Assembly: GCA_030248295.1 (NCBI GenBank)
Contig: JASANH010001196.1
Coordinates: forward strand, 163,655-227,654
Reading direction: 5' to 3'
DNA from: Mesodorylaimus sp. YZB2_4
Taxonomy: Eukaryota; Nematoda; Enoplea; Dorylaimida; Dorylaimidae
Length of the DNA: 64,000 bases
Under the pieces are notes generated by a model. It had not been told where the DNA came from. It did no database searches and saw only the letters and a program-made list of their open reading frames with translations. Made by a program: the position numbers and the translations under genes. Numbering within the stretch: position 1 is the stretch's first letter; the number at the start of each line of letters is the position of its first letter. Shown one piece after another: positions 1-10,300 of this stretch.

Positions 1-618
1 AGGTCTATTGTTTGTCCCAATGACGAAAATCAATGAGGCGGAGTCCTGTTGTCTCTCTTTCGAATGGTCTGCTCAAATCTCATTCTCCATGTGCATGCAT
101 CATACCGTTTAGGCTATTATCTCAAGCCTCAAGCTGAGCGCATTCCGTGATCGCAAAGATATAGAAGCATATTTTCACAAAAAGGGCACACAGTGTACCA
201 TATATTTCTAATACAAAAGAGTTAAAAAAATCGAAGTTTTTAAACGGGTTAAACCGACAGAGGATTGATTTTACGGGCAATGCTCTGGAGTGCCATCTGT
301 TGCTATCTAACTCCTTATTCAAACATGATGCGATCTACAAGCTACAGGGTGATTTAGCAATTGTTTGCGGTGTTGCCAGGTCTGCAACGCGAAAATGCCC
401 TAAAACCAAACTTCCAGCAAAAAATGCAAAGAAGGCCCTTTGAAACAACTCCAGACGCCTAACAAAATTCAAAATAAGCCATGGTGGCGCATCGTATCAG
501 TGTTCAGAGGCGCCAAAAACTACCGAAGATGCTTCGTCGAGATCTCCACCAGGCCCTGACAGCTTAACCCACAGGCCCTGACCCCGGCCCAGGCCCCAGC
601 CCAGGCCCTGACAGCTTA
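1..618. other. Intergenic, no gene recognised
   Basis: I see no coding exon or RNA gene here. The only structure is a low-complexity stretch at 555-610 rich in the words caggcc and ccctgac, leading into the hairpin listed next. Confidence 0.4.
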
Positions 619-654
619 ATCAGTGTTGCCAGGCCCGCGCCTGGCAACACTGAT
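619..654. repeat. Perfect 16-bp hairpin palindrome
   Basis: Arms 619-634 and 639-654 are exact reverse complements (16 bp) around a 4-base spacer. The arm begins ATCAGTGTTGCC. It follows a tract containing partial direct copies of the same words, so it may be a decayed foldback repeat. It is too short for a pre-miRNA and is not followed by a T-run, so I assign no function. Confidence 0.75.
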
Positions 655-814
655 TGTTAGAAATCGGCTATAAGGAGGGGGTTCTGGCCATACGACGTCG
701 TTTTAGAAAGGGGATATGAAAAACGATTTGTACTACAGGGGGAAGGGGTTCAAAAAGCATTCGACGTCGTATTTGTATGGCCCCTATGACCTAAATCCTA
801 GTAGCAGCGCCAGG

Positions 815-1150
815 TCGCGGTGGTGCAGTGGTTCGGCATTCGTCTCTCCGTATTTCTTGGTGGCGAGTGTCTGGATTCGCCCAGGGTTCGATTCCCGTTG
901 ACGGAGGTCGGTTTGCGAGCCACAAACCCTCGCTGACCTTGCACGCCAGGCCGTGGGTGACTCACCCGGTACCGCGAGTGGAGAGACGGAAGCCAAACGA
1001 ATAGACAGTCTCGGTTGTCGAACACCGACAGGGTTCACAGCCCGCCGGGCATCGTCCGAGTCGGTGTGCAGTCGATGTGCTCATGCTGGAGACGAACGGA
1101 GGGACGCTGCTGTGCTCCTCCCCCACGCGCACATTTCCCCCGGGAGGAAC
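815..1150 (+). mobile_element. tRNA-derived SINE, family B, copy 1
   Basis: A tRNA-like head carries an A-box-like segment (GTGGTGCAGTGGTTCGGC, about 820) and a B box (GGGTTCGATTCC, about 881). It is followed by a non-tRNA body with the marker words GAGGTCGG, GCGAGCC, GACCTTGCACGCCAGGCC and GACTCACCCGGTACC. The same arrangement recurs near 2.0, 13.0, 14.7, 29.5, 47.7 and 63.1 kb in either orientation. That is how an RNA polymerase III-driven short interspersed element behaves. It has no coding capacity. Confidence 0.85.
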
Positions 1151-1397
1151 ACAGCCGCATGAGATTTTCCCTGGGAAAGACAAAGCGGTGTCCAGTCTTC
1201 CCCCTCGTGCATTTGTTCTACTCCCCTGATTGTTCATTCTGGAGATATTTGAATTTTTATCCTTCCGAAAATCTTGAAGAATTTGAGTACCGAAAAGGAA
1301 TGGATCTGGACACTTTCAAGCGTACATGGCCTGTTCGACAAAAAAAACTTGTCCGGATGATACAAAGGATAAGAAAAAGGCGCTTATAATTGCACTC

Positions 1398-1845
1398 ACA
1401 AGGGAACATCGCCAACCGTCAAGTCGAACTTTGGAAAACGATCAACTGTAACATGTTCCTGGGTGCAAAAGAAAGCTCTGTGCAAAACATTAGGGGCGTC
1501 TGTCCAACTGGTCAGAAGTGATGAGCGTGTAAAGTCCTGAATTTTTGTGTGGTAAGGAAGCCGAGCGTTGAGGAAAAGATGCAGAGTTCTTTTAAAACTC
1601 GGTTTTTGGGTTTCGAGTTTTGAGGTCAAGCTTCCATAACTCTGGTTCCCGGTTTTTCCCTGAAAAAACCCGAAAAACCCAGCAGAATTGAAAAATCTCG
1701 CTGTACTCTAAGCGCTGACCACCGCTGACCAAGTGGCCAGACGGCTCTAATATTTTGCACAGAGCTTTCTTTTGCACCTTGGAGCATGCTACAATTTTTG
1801 GTTTTCCAAAGTTCGACTCAACGGCTGGCGATGTTCACTTGTAAA
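1398..1845. mobile_element. Foldback MITE with about 110-bp inverted repeats
   Basis: The left end (1401-1500, beginning GGGAACATCGCC) reappears reverse-complemented at the right end (1735-1842, ending GGCGATGTTC). Both arms contain a shared AAAGAAAGCTCTGTGCAAAA block. The centre is short and encodes nothing recognisable. A partial third copy lies at about 60703-60900. This is a non-autonomous DNA element. A target duplication is not obvious. Confidence 0.7.
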
Positions 1846-2029
1846 TTCATTTTTGTTGACCGATTTTTTTATTTTATCATCTTTGTGCTGTAAGCTCATT
1901 TGGTTGTTTTCATCGTTGTTTCCCGAGCCGATCCGGCACGATATGCATATTGCATTTTTTTATCCCATGGTGCTACTCTAGAATTCAAGATTTGTCAATT
2001 TACAATTGACGCTGGATGCAATTGGCCGA

Positions 2030-2725
2030 TCAAAGCACAGCCAGCCTGGTCAACGCATGGCTGGTTTGTTGCGGGTTCGATCCCCAGTAGTGGAATTCAG
2101 TTTGCGAACCATAAACCCTCATTGACCGTACGCGAGGCCGTGGGTGACTAAACTGGTACCGCCGAGGTGCTGAGTAAGAGTGAAGCCAAACAAGGACACA
2201 GTCTGGGCTGTCCAACACTGATTGGATTCAAAGCCCGCCATCTGGCAAGGATGTCCTCGTGTGGAGGTGCTCCTATTGGGGACGCACAGAGGAAAGGGAA
2301 AGCTGCTGTAATGCCCGTACCTATCTAGGGCCGTTACGGAAAAACCAAAACTTCCCCCCGAAGTCCGTTTATTCGACCGCTCTCCGCCAGAGTGCCCTCC
2401 GAAGAGCCCCCAACAACACTCCTTACATATAGGCGCAGCGCAGCAAGAGCACTTCAGTAACATCCGCACAGTCAACAACAAACCCGTGCGCACATTCCCG
2501 AGTGGTCAATAAACGACCACTCCGTATCTAAAGGATAAATACACAAGCAAATGCACACAAAGGTGGGCAGAGAGGCTAATGCCTGATATCTTCAACTTCC
2601 ACGTCCTCACGACCGTTACACTGGCTGTGAGAACTTGTCACCTCACAGCCAACTTGACATGACTGCTGGACGGCTATAGGCAAAACGGGTTGGAAGTCCC
2701 TTCGGGAACTGGGGTGGCAAACGAG
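2030..2725 (+). mobile_element. tRNA-derived SINE, family B, copy 2 (interrupted)
   Basis: The head and body match the family up to about 2310 (GGTTCGATCCCCAGTAGTGG, then GTACGCGAGGCCGTGGGTGAC). The typical 3' end (CATGACTGC, then GGCAAAACGGGTTGG) resumes only at about 2655-2720. About 340 bp of unrelated sequence separates the parts, so the copy was split by an insertion or rearranged. Confidence 0.65.
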
Positions 2726-3409
2726 GAAACTGACTCTGATAATCAAAGCGCTGATATCGACTTTGTCACACATGCACAATTTAAGAGAAAAAATTTCAAT
2801 CAGAAAGTCAGCATTTAGTTGCTTCCTACGCGTCAAGAAATTCGAATTTGCTTGATCAATCAGGTCCAACTTTTCTAGATCTCTTTTTTGAGGATGCTTT
2901 TATTGGGGTCTTCTAACTTTTGCAATGGGATGTCGTTGCTTGAAATCCACGTTATGTGCGCCACCAGGGGACTGTTTCACCACGGGTTCTACCTATCTGG
3001 GTTTCACCAAAAACCATACCCCTACCATTATCCATTGGTAGTCTGCCCACGGATTCACCCTAGATAATCTACCTGTGCGGCTCACCAAACCTAGAGTATG
3101 CCGAGCAACCCAGAAAAATGGATAAAATCGTGCAGCATTATTTATAAATTTTCGGACTTCCGGCTCGTTTATTGAGCCTGAGCTGTTCGTAAAGGCAAAC
3201 CTGACCTGGCACTCGAAAAACCCGACCCTAGTTAGCAAAATGTGCGCTGGTCAGCTAGCAAAACACAAGCCCTTTGAGGGAGCGCTAGTCCCATGGAGGG
3301 CAGCTAGCCATTCTCGGGACCAGAAGTTTGGGCATAAGTTTCCCCCTGAGGGAAATGGGCCGATCCTGGAGCACGCTTATGCGAACAAACTTGCAGTTGC
3401 TTAGAGCAT
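2726..3409. other. No gene recognised
   Basis: No exon with convincing splice borders and no RNA gene was found between the interrupted SINE and the U2 repeat unit. Confidence 0.35.
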
Positions 3410-3639
3410 ACTCGAACATGATTTTAAGGAGTTCCTCGCATCGCTGTTGAATAAGGTCACTGTAGACAGTTCAATCCATCAGGGGTTGGGGGTGCTGCTA
3501 TCTTAAACAAGGGAAGGGCGATGTTAGGATCATACAAATAAAGCATTGGAATTTGCAAAGGCGTAGAATAGTTCCCTTATAACGCAAGGAGCATAGATAC
3601 TGTAAAGAGGTTTCGGTGAGCATTTGCTTCCCCCTTAGG

Positions 3640-3830
3640 GGAATGGGCCGATCCTGGAGGTACTGCAATACCAGGCCAACCCGCGGCGAGGGCGGAGCGA
3701 GCCCCAACACCTCGCCAGGGTTCCAAAAATCAGGTTAATCTCAAAGTGACCACGTGGGCCACATATCAGAGATTAAGCTGATAAGAACAGATACTACACT
3801 TTGATCTTAGCCTAAAGGCCGAGAAGCGAT
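3640..3830 (-). ncRNA. U2: U2 spliceosomal snRNA, copy 1
   Basis: Read on the minus strand, the RNA starts at 3830 with ATCGCTTCTCGGCCTTTAGG. It carries the branch-point recognition segment GTGTAGTATCTGTTCTTATC, then an Sm-type site (GATTTTTGGAA), and ends in the stem IV hairpin GGCCTGGTATTGCAGTACC / CCAGGATCGGCC. The length of about 190 nt is normal for animal U2. U2 snRNP base-pairs with the intron branch point in the nuclear spliceosome. Both flanks are shared with the second complete copy 1849 bp away, so the locus is a short tandem array. The exact 3' end is estimated from stem IV. Confidence 0.95.
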
Positions 3831-4000
3831 AAGTCTTACCTGTCGACTGCCACACTATGTAGGACCGTGAAACATCAGGCCGAATGGTTGTCGCGGGAGA
3901 CGTCGGACGTGTATCGATTGACGCTCGCTCTGCGGCGCGTCATACACCCATTGTGTACATGTTCGATGCAGTTTCGTTTTGTTCGTCAGTGTCGCGTGCA
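3831..4000 (-). promoter_or_regulatory. Conserved U2 upstream (snRNA promoter) region
   Basis: The roughly 170 bp upstream of U2 copy 1 is strongly similar to the same interval upstream of copy 3 (5680-5850). Shared blocks include GACTGCCACACTATGTA and GAAACATCAGGCCGA. Animal snRNA genes use a proximal sequence element about 50-70 bp upstream of the start, and the blocks at 3846-3880 lie at the right distance. The function is inferred from position and conservation only. Confidence 0.55.
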
Positions 4001-4467
4001 GGCGTACTGTAAGTGCAGTACGCTGGGCAGCGGCCGCCATGTTCGGATGGGGCTGTGGAGTGTTCGTCCGCATCGTCCACCGCTTTTGTGTGGACCGCGA
4101 TATCGTTTAATCAGTGGGAGTGCGAAGGCGGACATAAAATGTGGTGTAAGAATCCCAAATCTTCGACGATGCACAATCTCACCAATTCTTCTTGTAACTA
4201 GACGTAGAGGCTGGTTGGTTTTCCATTACGAACTAATGTATCTCACTTAACAGGTCGCGCGCTTCTGGATTTCTTCCTGCAAACTTCACCACTAATTCGC
4301 CTGTGTCATAGGCGGAATAGCCCCACACTGGAGAAGATGCCGCGAGGAGCGGATGTCCAGGCAGGTCACCTAGTCGAAAGTGCCTGAGACATAAACCCCA
4401 GGGGTTTCATCCTCACCTGGAGGAGCGTATTGAGCGGCCAACGAAGGCAACTAATGGGCTGTATGCG

Positions 4468-4541
4468 GCGGCCAGACACGAGCAGGAACAATGTGGTTGC
4501 CACATTGTTCCTGTTCCTGCTCCTGTCTGGCAACCACATAC
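4468..4541. repeat. Imperfect hairpin, about 74 bp
   Basis: GCCAGACACGAGCAGGAACA is followed by a short loop near 4501 and the complementary arm, which carries an extra CCTGTT step. The core arms CAGGAACAATGTGG / CCACATTGTTCCTG are exact. It could be a foldback repeat or a structured transcript. I see no flanking promoter. Confidence 0.6.
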
Positions 4542-4890
4542 TGCTCCGTGTGTAAGGCGGCTAGTTAACGCAACCAGACACACTACCTTCTCCACAGGCC
4601 AAACACACCTATTACACCTGCAATAGGCGTTGTTAGCTGAAGGGCGAAGGTTGCATGTGCTTGTGCATGTGCATGTGCTATCTTAAACAAGGGAAGGGCG
4701 ATGTCAGGATCATACAAATAAAGCATTGGAATTTGCAAAGGCGTAGAAGAGTTCCCTCATAACGCAAGAAGCATTTGTCTACTCGCCGTTCAGTGCACTG
4801 ATAAGTGTTTGGGCAGAGATAAATTAGCATAGCATAGCATAGCATAGATACTGTAAAGAGGTTTCGGTAAGCATTTGCTTCCCCCTTAGG

Positions 4891-5017
4891 GGAATGGGCC
4901 GATCCTGGAGGTACTGCAATACCAGGCCAACCCGCGGCGAGGGCGGAGCAAGCCCCAACACCTCGCCAAGGTTCCAAAAATCAGGTTAATCTCAAAGTGA
5001 CCACGTGGGCCACATAT
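4891..5017 (-). pseudogene. U2 snRNA, 5'-truncated copy 2
   Basis: This copy matches the 3' two-thirds of the other U2 genes, including the Sm-type site and stem IV. Homology stops at 5017, so about the first 64 nt (stem I, branch-point recognition region and promoter) are missing. The 3' flank (4680-4870) is still shared with the other units, apart from an AGCAT microsatellite insertion near 4830. It cannot make functional U2. Confidence 0.9.
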
Positions 5018-5489
5018 TTCTAAAGTGCTGACCCAGTGCAGTATAAAAATGTGTTCATTTGGGATACCTCGTTTCCAAGCATTGGGTCCAGTTTGGTTGG
5101 AGATTTTAGCCTCTCACCTTTGAGCCTGCACTCGTTGACGGCATAAATTTAGTGTGCTACTCACCATGAAACGATGGGCAATCAAACCATACAGGGTGCA
5201 CTATTGCAGGGAGGTCAAGTTGAAGAAAAGTTTTCACTCATACTCGAACATGATCATACTCGAACATGATTTTAAGGAGTTCCTCGCATCGCTGTTGAAT
5301 AAGGTCACTGCAGACAGTTCAATCCATCAGTGGTTGGGGGGTGCTGCTATCTTAAACAAGGGAAGGGCGATGTCAGGATCATACAAATAAAGCATTGGAA
5401 TTTGCAAAGGCGTAGAAGAGTTCCCTCATATCGCAGGAAGCATAGATCCTGTAGAGAGGGTTCGTTGAGCATTAGCTTCCCCCTGAGGG

Positions 5490-5679
5490 GAATGGGCCGA
5501 TCCTGGAGGTACTGCAATACCAGGCCAACCCGCGGCGAGGGCGGAGCAAGCCCCAACACCTCGCCAAGGTTCCAAAAATCAGGTTAATCTCAAAGTGACC
5601 ACGTGGGCCACATATCAGAGATTAAGCTGATAAGAACAGATACTACACTTTGATCTTAGCCTAAAGGCCGAGAAGCGAT
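5490..5679 (-). ncRNA. U2: U2 spliceosomal snRNA, copy 3
   Basis: This is nearly identical to copy 1 over its full length. It starts at 5679 and keeps the branch-point pairing element, Sm-type site and stem IV. The upstream 170 bp and downstream 230 bp are also shared with copy 1, giving a conserved block of about 600 bp (5258-5860 versus 3410-4000) inside a 1.85-kb repeat unit. Confidence 0.95.
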
Positions 5680-5850
5680 GCCAGACTTTGCTCGACTGCC
5701 ACACTATGTACGACCGAGAAACATCAGGCCGACTGGTCGTCGAGGGAGACGTCGGGCGCGTATCGACTGACCCTGGCTCTGTGGCGCTTGGCGTGGCCGT
5801 TGTGTGCACGTTCGTCGCAGTCGTGCGTCTTCTCTGTGCAAACAGAGAAC
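5680..5850 (-). promoter_or_regulatory. Conserved U2 upstream region of copy 3
   Basis: Counterpart of the 3831-4000 region, with the same blocks at the same spacing from the RNA start. It diverges beyond about 5850. Confidence 0.5.
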
Positions 5851-6433
5851 CCACGCTAGGCTGATGTGCGTGGGATCCTCTGTCGATGAGCGGCACACTG
5901 GCGCAACAAGTTTTGAGTATTAGTGCTCTCGGATAGGCGCGAGGGTGCGCTCCCAGGGTTATGCCTCTACACGGAGCGATTTCTTTCTTCCTTATGATCG
6001 CTTCTGTTTTGGCCATTGTTCACTTGAGTGGATTCGATACTCTTGTGGGCAATGTAAGCTTGCCGTCCTGTGTAACTTCGGCTGGCAGATCAATATTATC
6101 CATCAATTTCAACCAAAGCTAAAAAAATACAAGAATAATTTATGAGGTCTTCAACATAGAAATGAATGCAGTAGTACAAAATTATGAAACACTGGCTAGG
6201 TTTTCAAAAGTTTGTAAAAAAACAAGAAACTTTGTGGGAAAATGTCTGGCAAGGGTTCAAACTCCCACAAGTATTTGCGCACAGCTGCTGTATTTTAGAG
6301 GTTCGTCTGCAAGAAGCGGGAGAGCAGACCCTGGAGCAAACCTTGCGCCAGGGTGCTGCTCATCGACAGAGTATCCCACGCCACTTCCAATGTACGCGTG
6401 GGTTCTCTGTTGCCCAGAGAACGTGCGTCGACT
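5815..6433. mobile_element. Inverted-repeat element, about 0.6 kb
   Basis: The segment 5815-5907 (CAGAGAACCCACG, CGTGGGAT, TCTGTCGATGAGC) recurs reverse-complemented at 6338-6430. The two arms face each other around about 430 bp without a recognised gene. It is probably a decayed DNA transposon or foldback repeat. Confidence 0.5.
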
Positions 6434-7367
6434 AGTATGCATGGCTGTGTATACTGTACAGTATGTGATAAAGCAGACTAACAGAAGGGGACACTGGACA
6501 CTCGAGCGACCAGGGCCTTCGATTAGGGCAGTAATCTCATAACTTAATGAACATCAGCTCGCAGTGGTTTCAAAAAGGCTGGTCCGACAAACGCTGACCC
6601 CAAGTGGAAAAGTGGTTTTTTGGGTTAGGTTCAAAAAACGTCAACCTCCACGACATAAAACCACTCTGCCTGGAAATGACCCAGCCCAACCCAGAAAACC
6701 CCAAAAATGGTTGATTTTTAAGACCCAGTGTCAGACCTGGAGCTTTTCAACCCACCTTACTGGTCCATGCGGTCCATCAGCATGTGCTCAATAGTACCGG
6801 CACCACATATGTACAGTAGTAACACTCATTGTCATTTCGGAGACCCCATAGTCACCTCCCCTCACCATTTGCCCATGTGTCTTCAACCTCCTTCCTTCTG
6901 ACGTCCCTTTTGGATGGTCCTTTAAGAAAACAAATATTGGGAAGCGCTAAAGCTTTAAGATTTTTAAATTCAATGTTTCGATTGGAACTCGATATTTTAT
7001 TATTGCAGTGTTTTTGCATACATCACTCAGGCAGGTGCTATTGTAGTCGTCGGACGTGAAAATCAATCAATCTGCTAGAAACCGGCGACAGGCAAGCGAG
7101 TTGTAAAAATCAGTTTCAGATATGCTCAATGAGCTGTAAAAACTCGTTCACCTGAAACTATATTTTACGCAGCTGAGCAGGACCGTGATACTGTAGTTCA
7201 GTCGTTATTTGCCAAAAGGAATGAAGAAATCTCGCAAAATTTTTCGATTTAACAATATCTGCCAAATTTTTTAGCTTTTGTCCAGCACCTTCGTATTTAA
7301 AAAAAATACATTTCCTTTTATGGGAAGATTTATATAATACGGCGATTCCGATTTGAAATAGTACGAA
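6434..7367. other. No gene recognised
   Basis: Between the inverted-repeat element and the THAP gene I find no exon with good borders. The promoter of the THAP gene should lie in the last few hundred bases but shows no motif I can name. Confidence 0.35.
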
Positions 7368-10300
7368 ATGCCAACATCTTGTTTCGTGAAACAATGTTCA
7401 AGTATGTATGGAAAAAAGAACGTCAGTTTTCATCGAGTGCCGAGGCGTCAACCGAATCGTGAAGTTTGGATCCGAAATATAAATCGTCCATCAAAAAATT
7501 GGGACAATGTCTACGTTTGTTCAAGGCATTTCATCGACGGCATGCCCACCCCAGCAAATCCCTATCCAGTTTTACATATGAATGGATATCATCTTATCAA
7601 AAAGGAAGAAATCCCTGAAACGGCCCCAATGTATAAAAAATTATTCGATCTGTCTTCCAAAGACGATGAATTAGATCCTAAACCTAAACGACCTAGAATT
7701 GCCAAGGACCCGTCACCGAGTGTGTCGCAATCGGACCCATCACCGATGCACTGGGCTTGGTTCGAAGGCAACGATGCCCGCACGAGACATTACACTGGCA
7801 TGGTTTCGTTCGATCAATTAGCACAAGTTTTTAAAAAAGAAATCGCTCAAAATGCCGCCAAATTGTTGCTGATGGCCAAGCAAGAGGCCGGCGAAGTAAA
7901 AAGGTAAGCGCGACTTCATATTGACTAGATCCACCCTCTATCGCCATCAGGTGTCTATTTCTGAAACTGAATGTCATTGGCAGGTAATGTTACACTTTTC
8001 ATCAGCGCAAACGTTTGTGTGGGCGTGACGGGAGCCAGCATCGACTGATCCAACCGATTTGCTTCGCTGCTGCGAAAAATAAAACATTGATGGGATGACG
8101 TTTTTGGCAGTGCGTCCTCACCAACGCTCTGTTTCCTCGCTGTCACTCTGTCAGGCCACTCCAAAGAACAAAGCGAACTAGGCGCATAAAGCGAGATGAA
8201 ATGCTGCTGTGAGAGAAAAACGGAAATTTTCACCACCATAGTATGGCACACCATGTCATTTTGCAGAGATAAGCGCAAAAAAATTTAGTTGCAGATCCAG
8301 CAGTCGGATCGGATCCACCCTTCGTATTGGCGGATCGGTCGATAGGAGTGAGTTTTTTGGTCCCGCGCCCGCCCGCAGCTGCCTGATTGTGAGTGGGGTG
8401 TGTGTTGCCACCCGCAATCAAGAAAAGCCATGCCCACTCGCCCCATCGTAAAACAGCTCCAGGCTTGCCCAAAAAGTCTTAAAAACACAATATCAACGTT
8501 AGCTCACTGGAATGCAGTAGTATTCTCCCAGATTACATGGGCTTGATTCCACCCAGCGGTTACTTCTCAAGCACATGGCATCGACTGATCCGACCTTAGG
8601 CCTGGATCCTGATCCAATGCAGGGCTGGCCCGATTCCAGTCCGATCTGACCGATACGCTTCAAAAAATTAAAGATTGATGAGGATGATGTGTTTGGCAAC
8701 GAGTCCTCACCAACCTGCGAGGAAACCGGCTGATCCAGGATGCGGACTGTATTGGGAGCCTATCCTCCCATGGGATCGGTTCGGGGAGATAGGTGGATCA
8801 GTGAATTGGGGACGCAGGGAGGGAGTACTTTTCGAGCGGGACCCGCTTGGCTCCCGCAGCCCGAGAGTTTCATTCTCACTCCCGCCCGCCTCTCCAAAAG
8901 ATGACTCCCTCCCAGCTAAACTCTGGCGGGACCCATGGACATTGCCTCATATGCGCCAATGTGGGCTAGGCGGGTTGGATGTGGGAAAACGATCATAAGA
9001 ACTCGTCTGTTTTGCTCAGCACATAATTTCTTTTCTACCAGTCACTCAAAATCTGATCTTGTGCCATTCGAGAGATAATCGTGCTGAAAAATGGGGGCTC
9101 TAAACCAGCCCATTTCCAGCATTGTTTTTCCCAAATTCATCGTTCCAAAAGTCGCATGAAATCGCAAAACTAAAATTTCTGCAGCACACATCGATTTCTG
9201 GTTTTCTAAAGCTTTATGGGTGAGATAAATGCTGTATGTACTGTATACTGTATTTGACAATTTTTGAAATCTTTTAAATGCTTACATAGACTTATTGTGA
9301 CCGTACATAGACTTGAAATGCTTACATAGAAATATTCAGTCGACTGAAAAATGTTATTTTTGATGTGATACTTCTTTTACTGTAGATCTTTAGAGTTGCA
9401 TAAAGTCAGATTCCGGAATATCTGCATCGGGATTGGGATCCAGGCTGAGGGTCGGATCGGTCGATGCTGGAATCTGAGTGCGCCAATTTTTTGTAAGATT
9501 AGCCTATCGACTCGATTTGCCACTTTCAGTACAGACGGAAAAAACTGTCAACGCTAACGGCTAGTAGCGGGAATCTAAATCCAGATCAGACTGATTGTAA
9601 GAATCCAAAAAATGTTGAGCAAGATTCTGGAAAGGTTGCGAAATAAAGTACATAAAACTGGAACGCTAAGCGCCAATAGTGGTTGCGGGAGCTAAAGGCG
9701 CCAATCAGCGCTAACCAAATTAACGCTCGTTGCGATTAGCGGTTTCACATGCAATCTGTCGTGTTTCCGCTAGTGAGCGCTAATACCTTTGCAAATTCGA
9801 TTTGCTTGCCATAGCTGGGATGGTTTTGACTGAGTGAGCGGGGTCGACATTAGTCATGCATGCAGTTTACCTTATGCGGCGGACAAAGTGACCACCTGTC
9901 GCGAAGTAGTTAGCGCTCACTAGCGGAAACACGACAGATTGCATGTGAAACCGCTAATCGCAACGAGCGTTAATTTGGTTAGCGCTGATTAGCGTTCCTC
10001 GACCCATTAGCTCCCGCAATCACTGTCAGCGGTTAGCGTTCCAGTTTTATGTACTTTATTTCGCAACCTTTTCAGAATCTTGCTCAACATTTTTTGGATT
10101 CTTACAATCAGTCTGATCTGGATTTAGATTCCCGCTACCAGCCTTTAGCGTTGACAGTTTTTCCCGTCTGTACTGAAAGTGGCAAATCGAGTCGACAGGC
10201 TAATCTTACAAAAAATTGGCGCACTCGGATCCCAGCGTCGACCGATCCGACCCTCAGCCTGGATCCCGATCCCGATGCAGATATTCCGGAATCTGACTTT

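Noticed and set aside
3520-3600. Conserved block near U2 resembling a U5 loop (CGCCTTTGC)
   Set aside because: No U5 stem, Sm site or length fits; conservation is explained by the tandem U2 unit.
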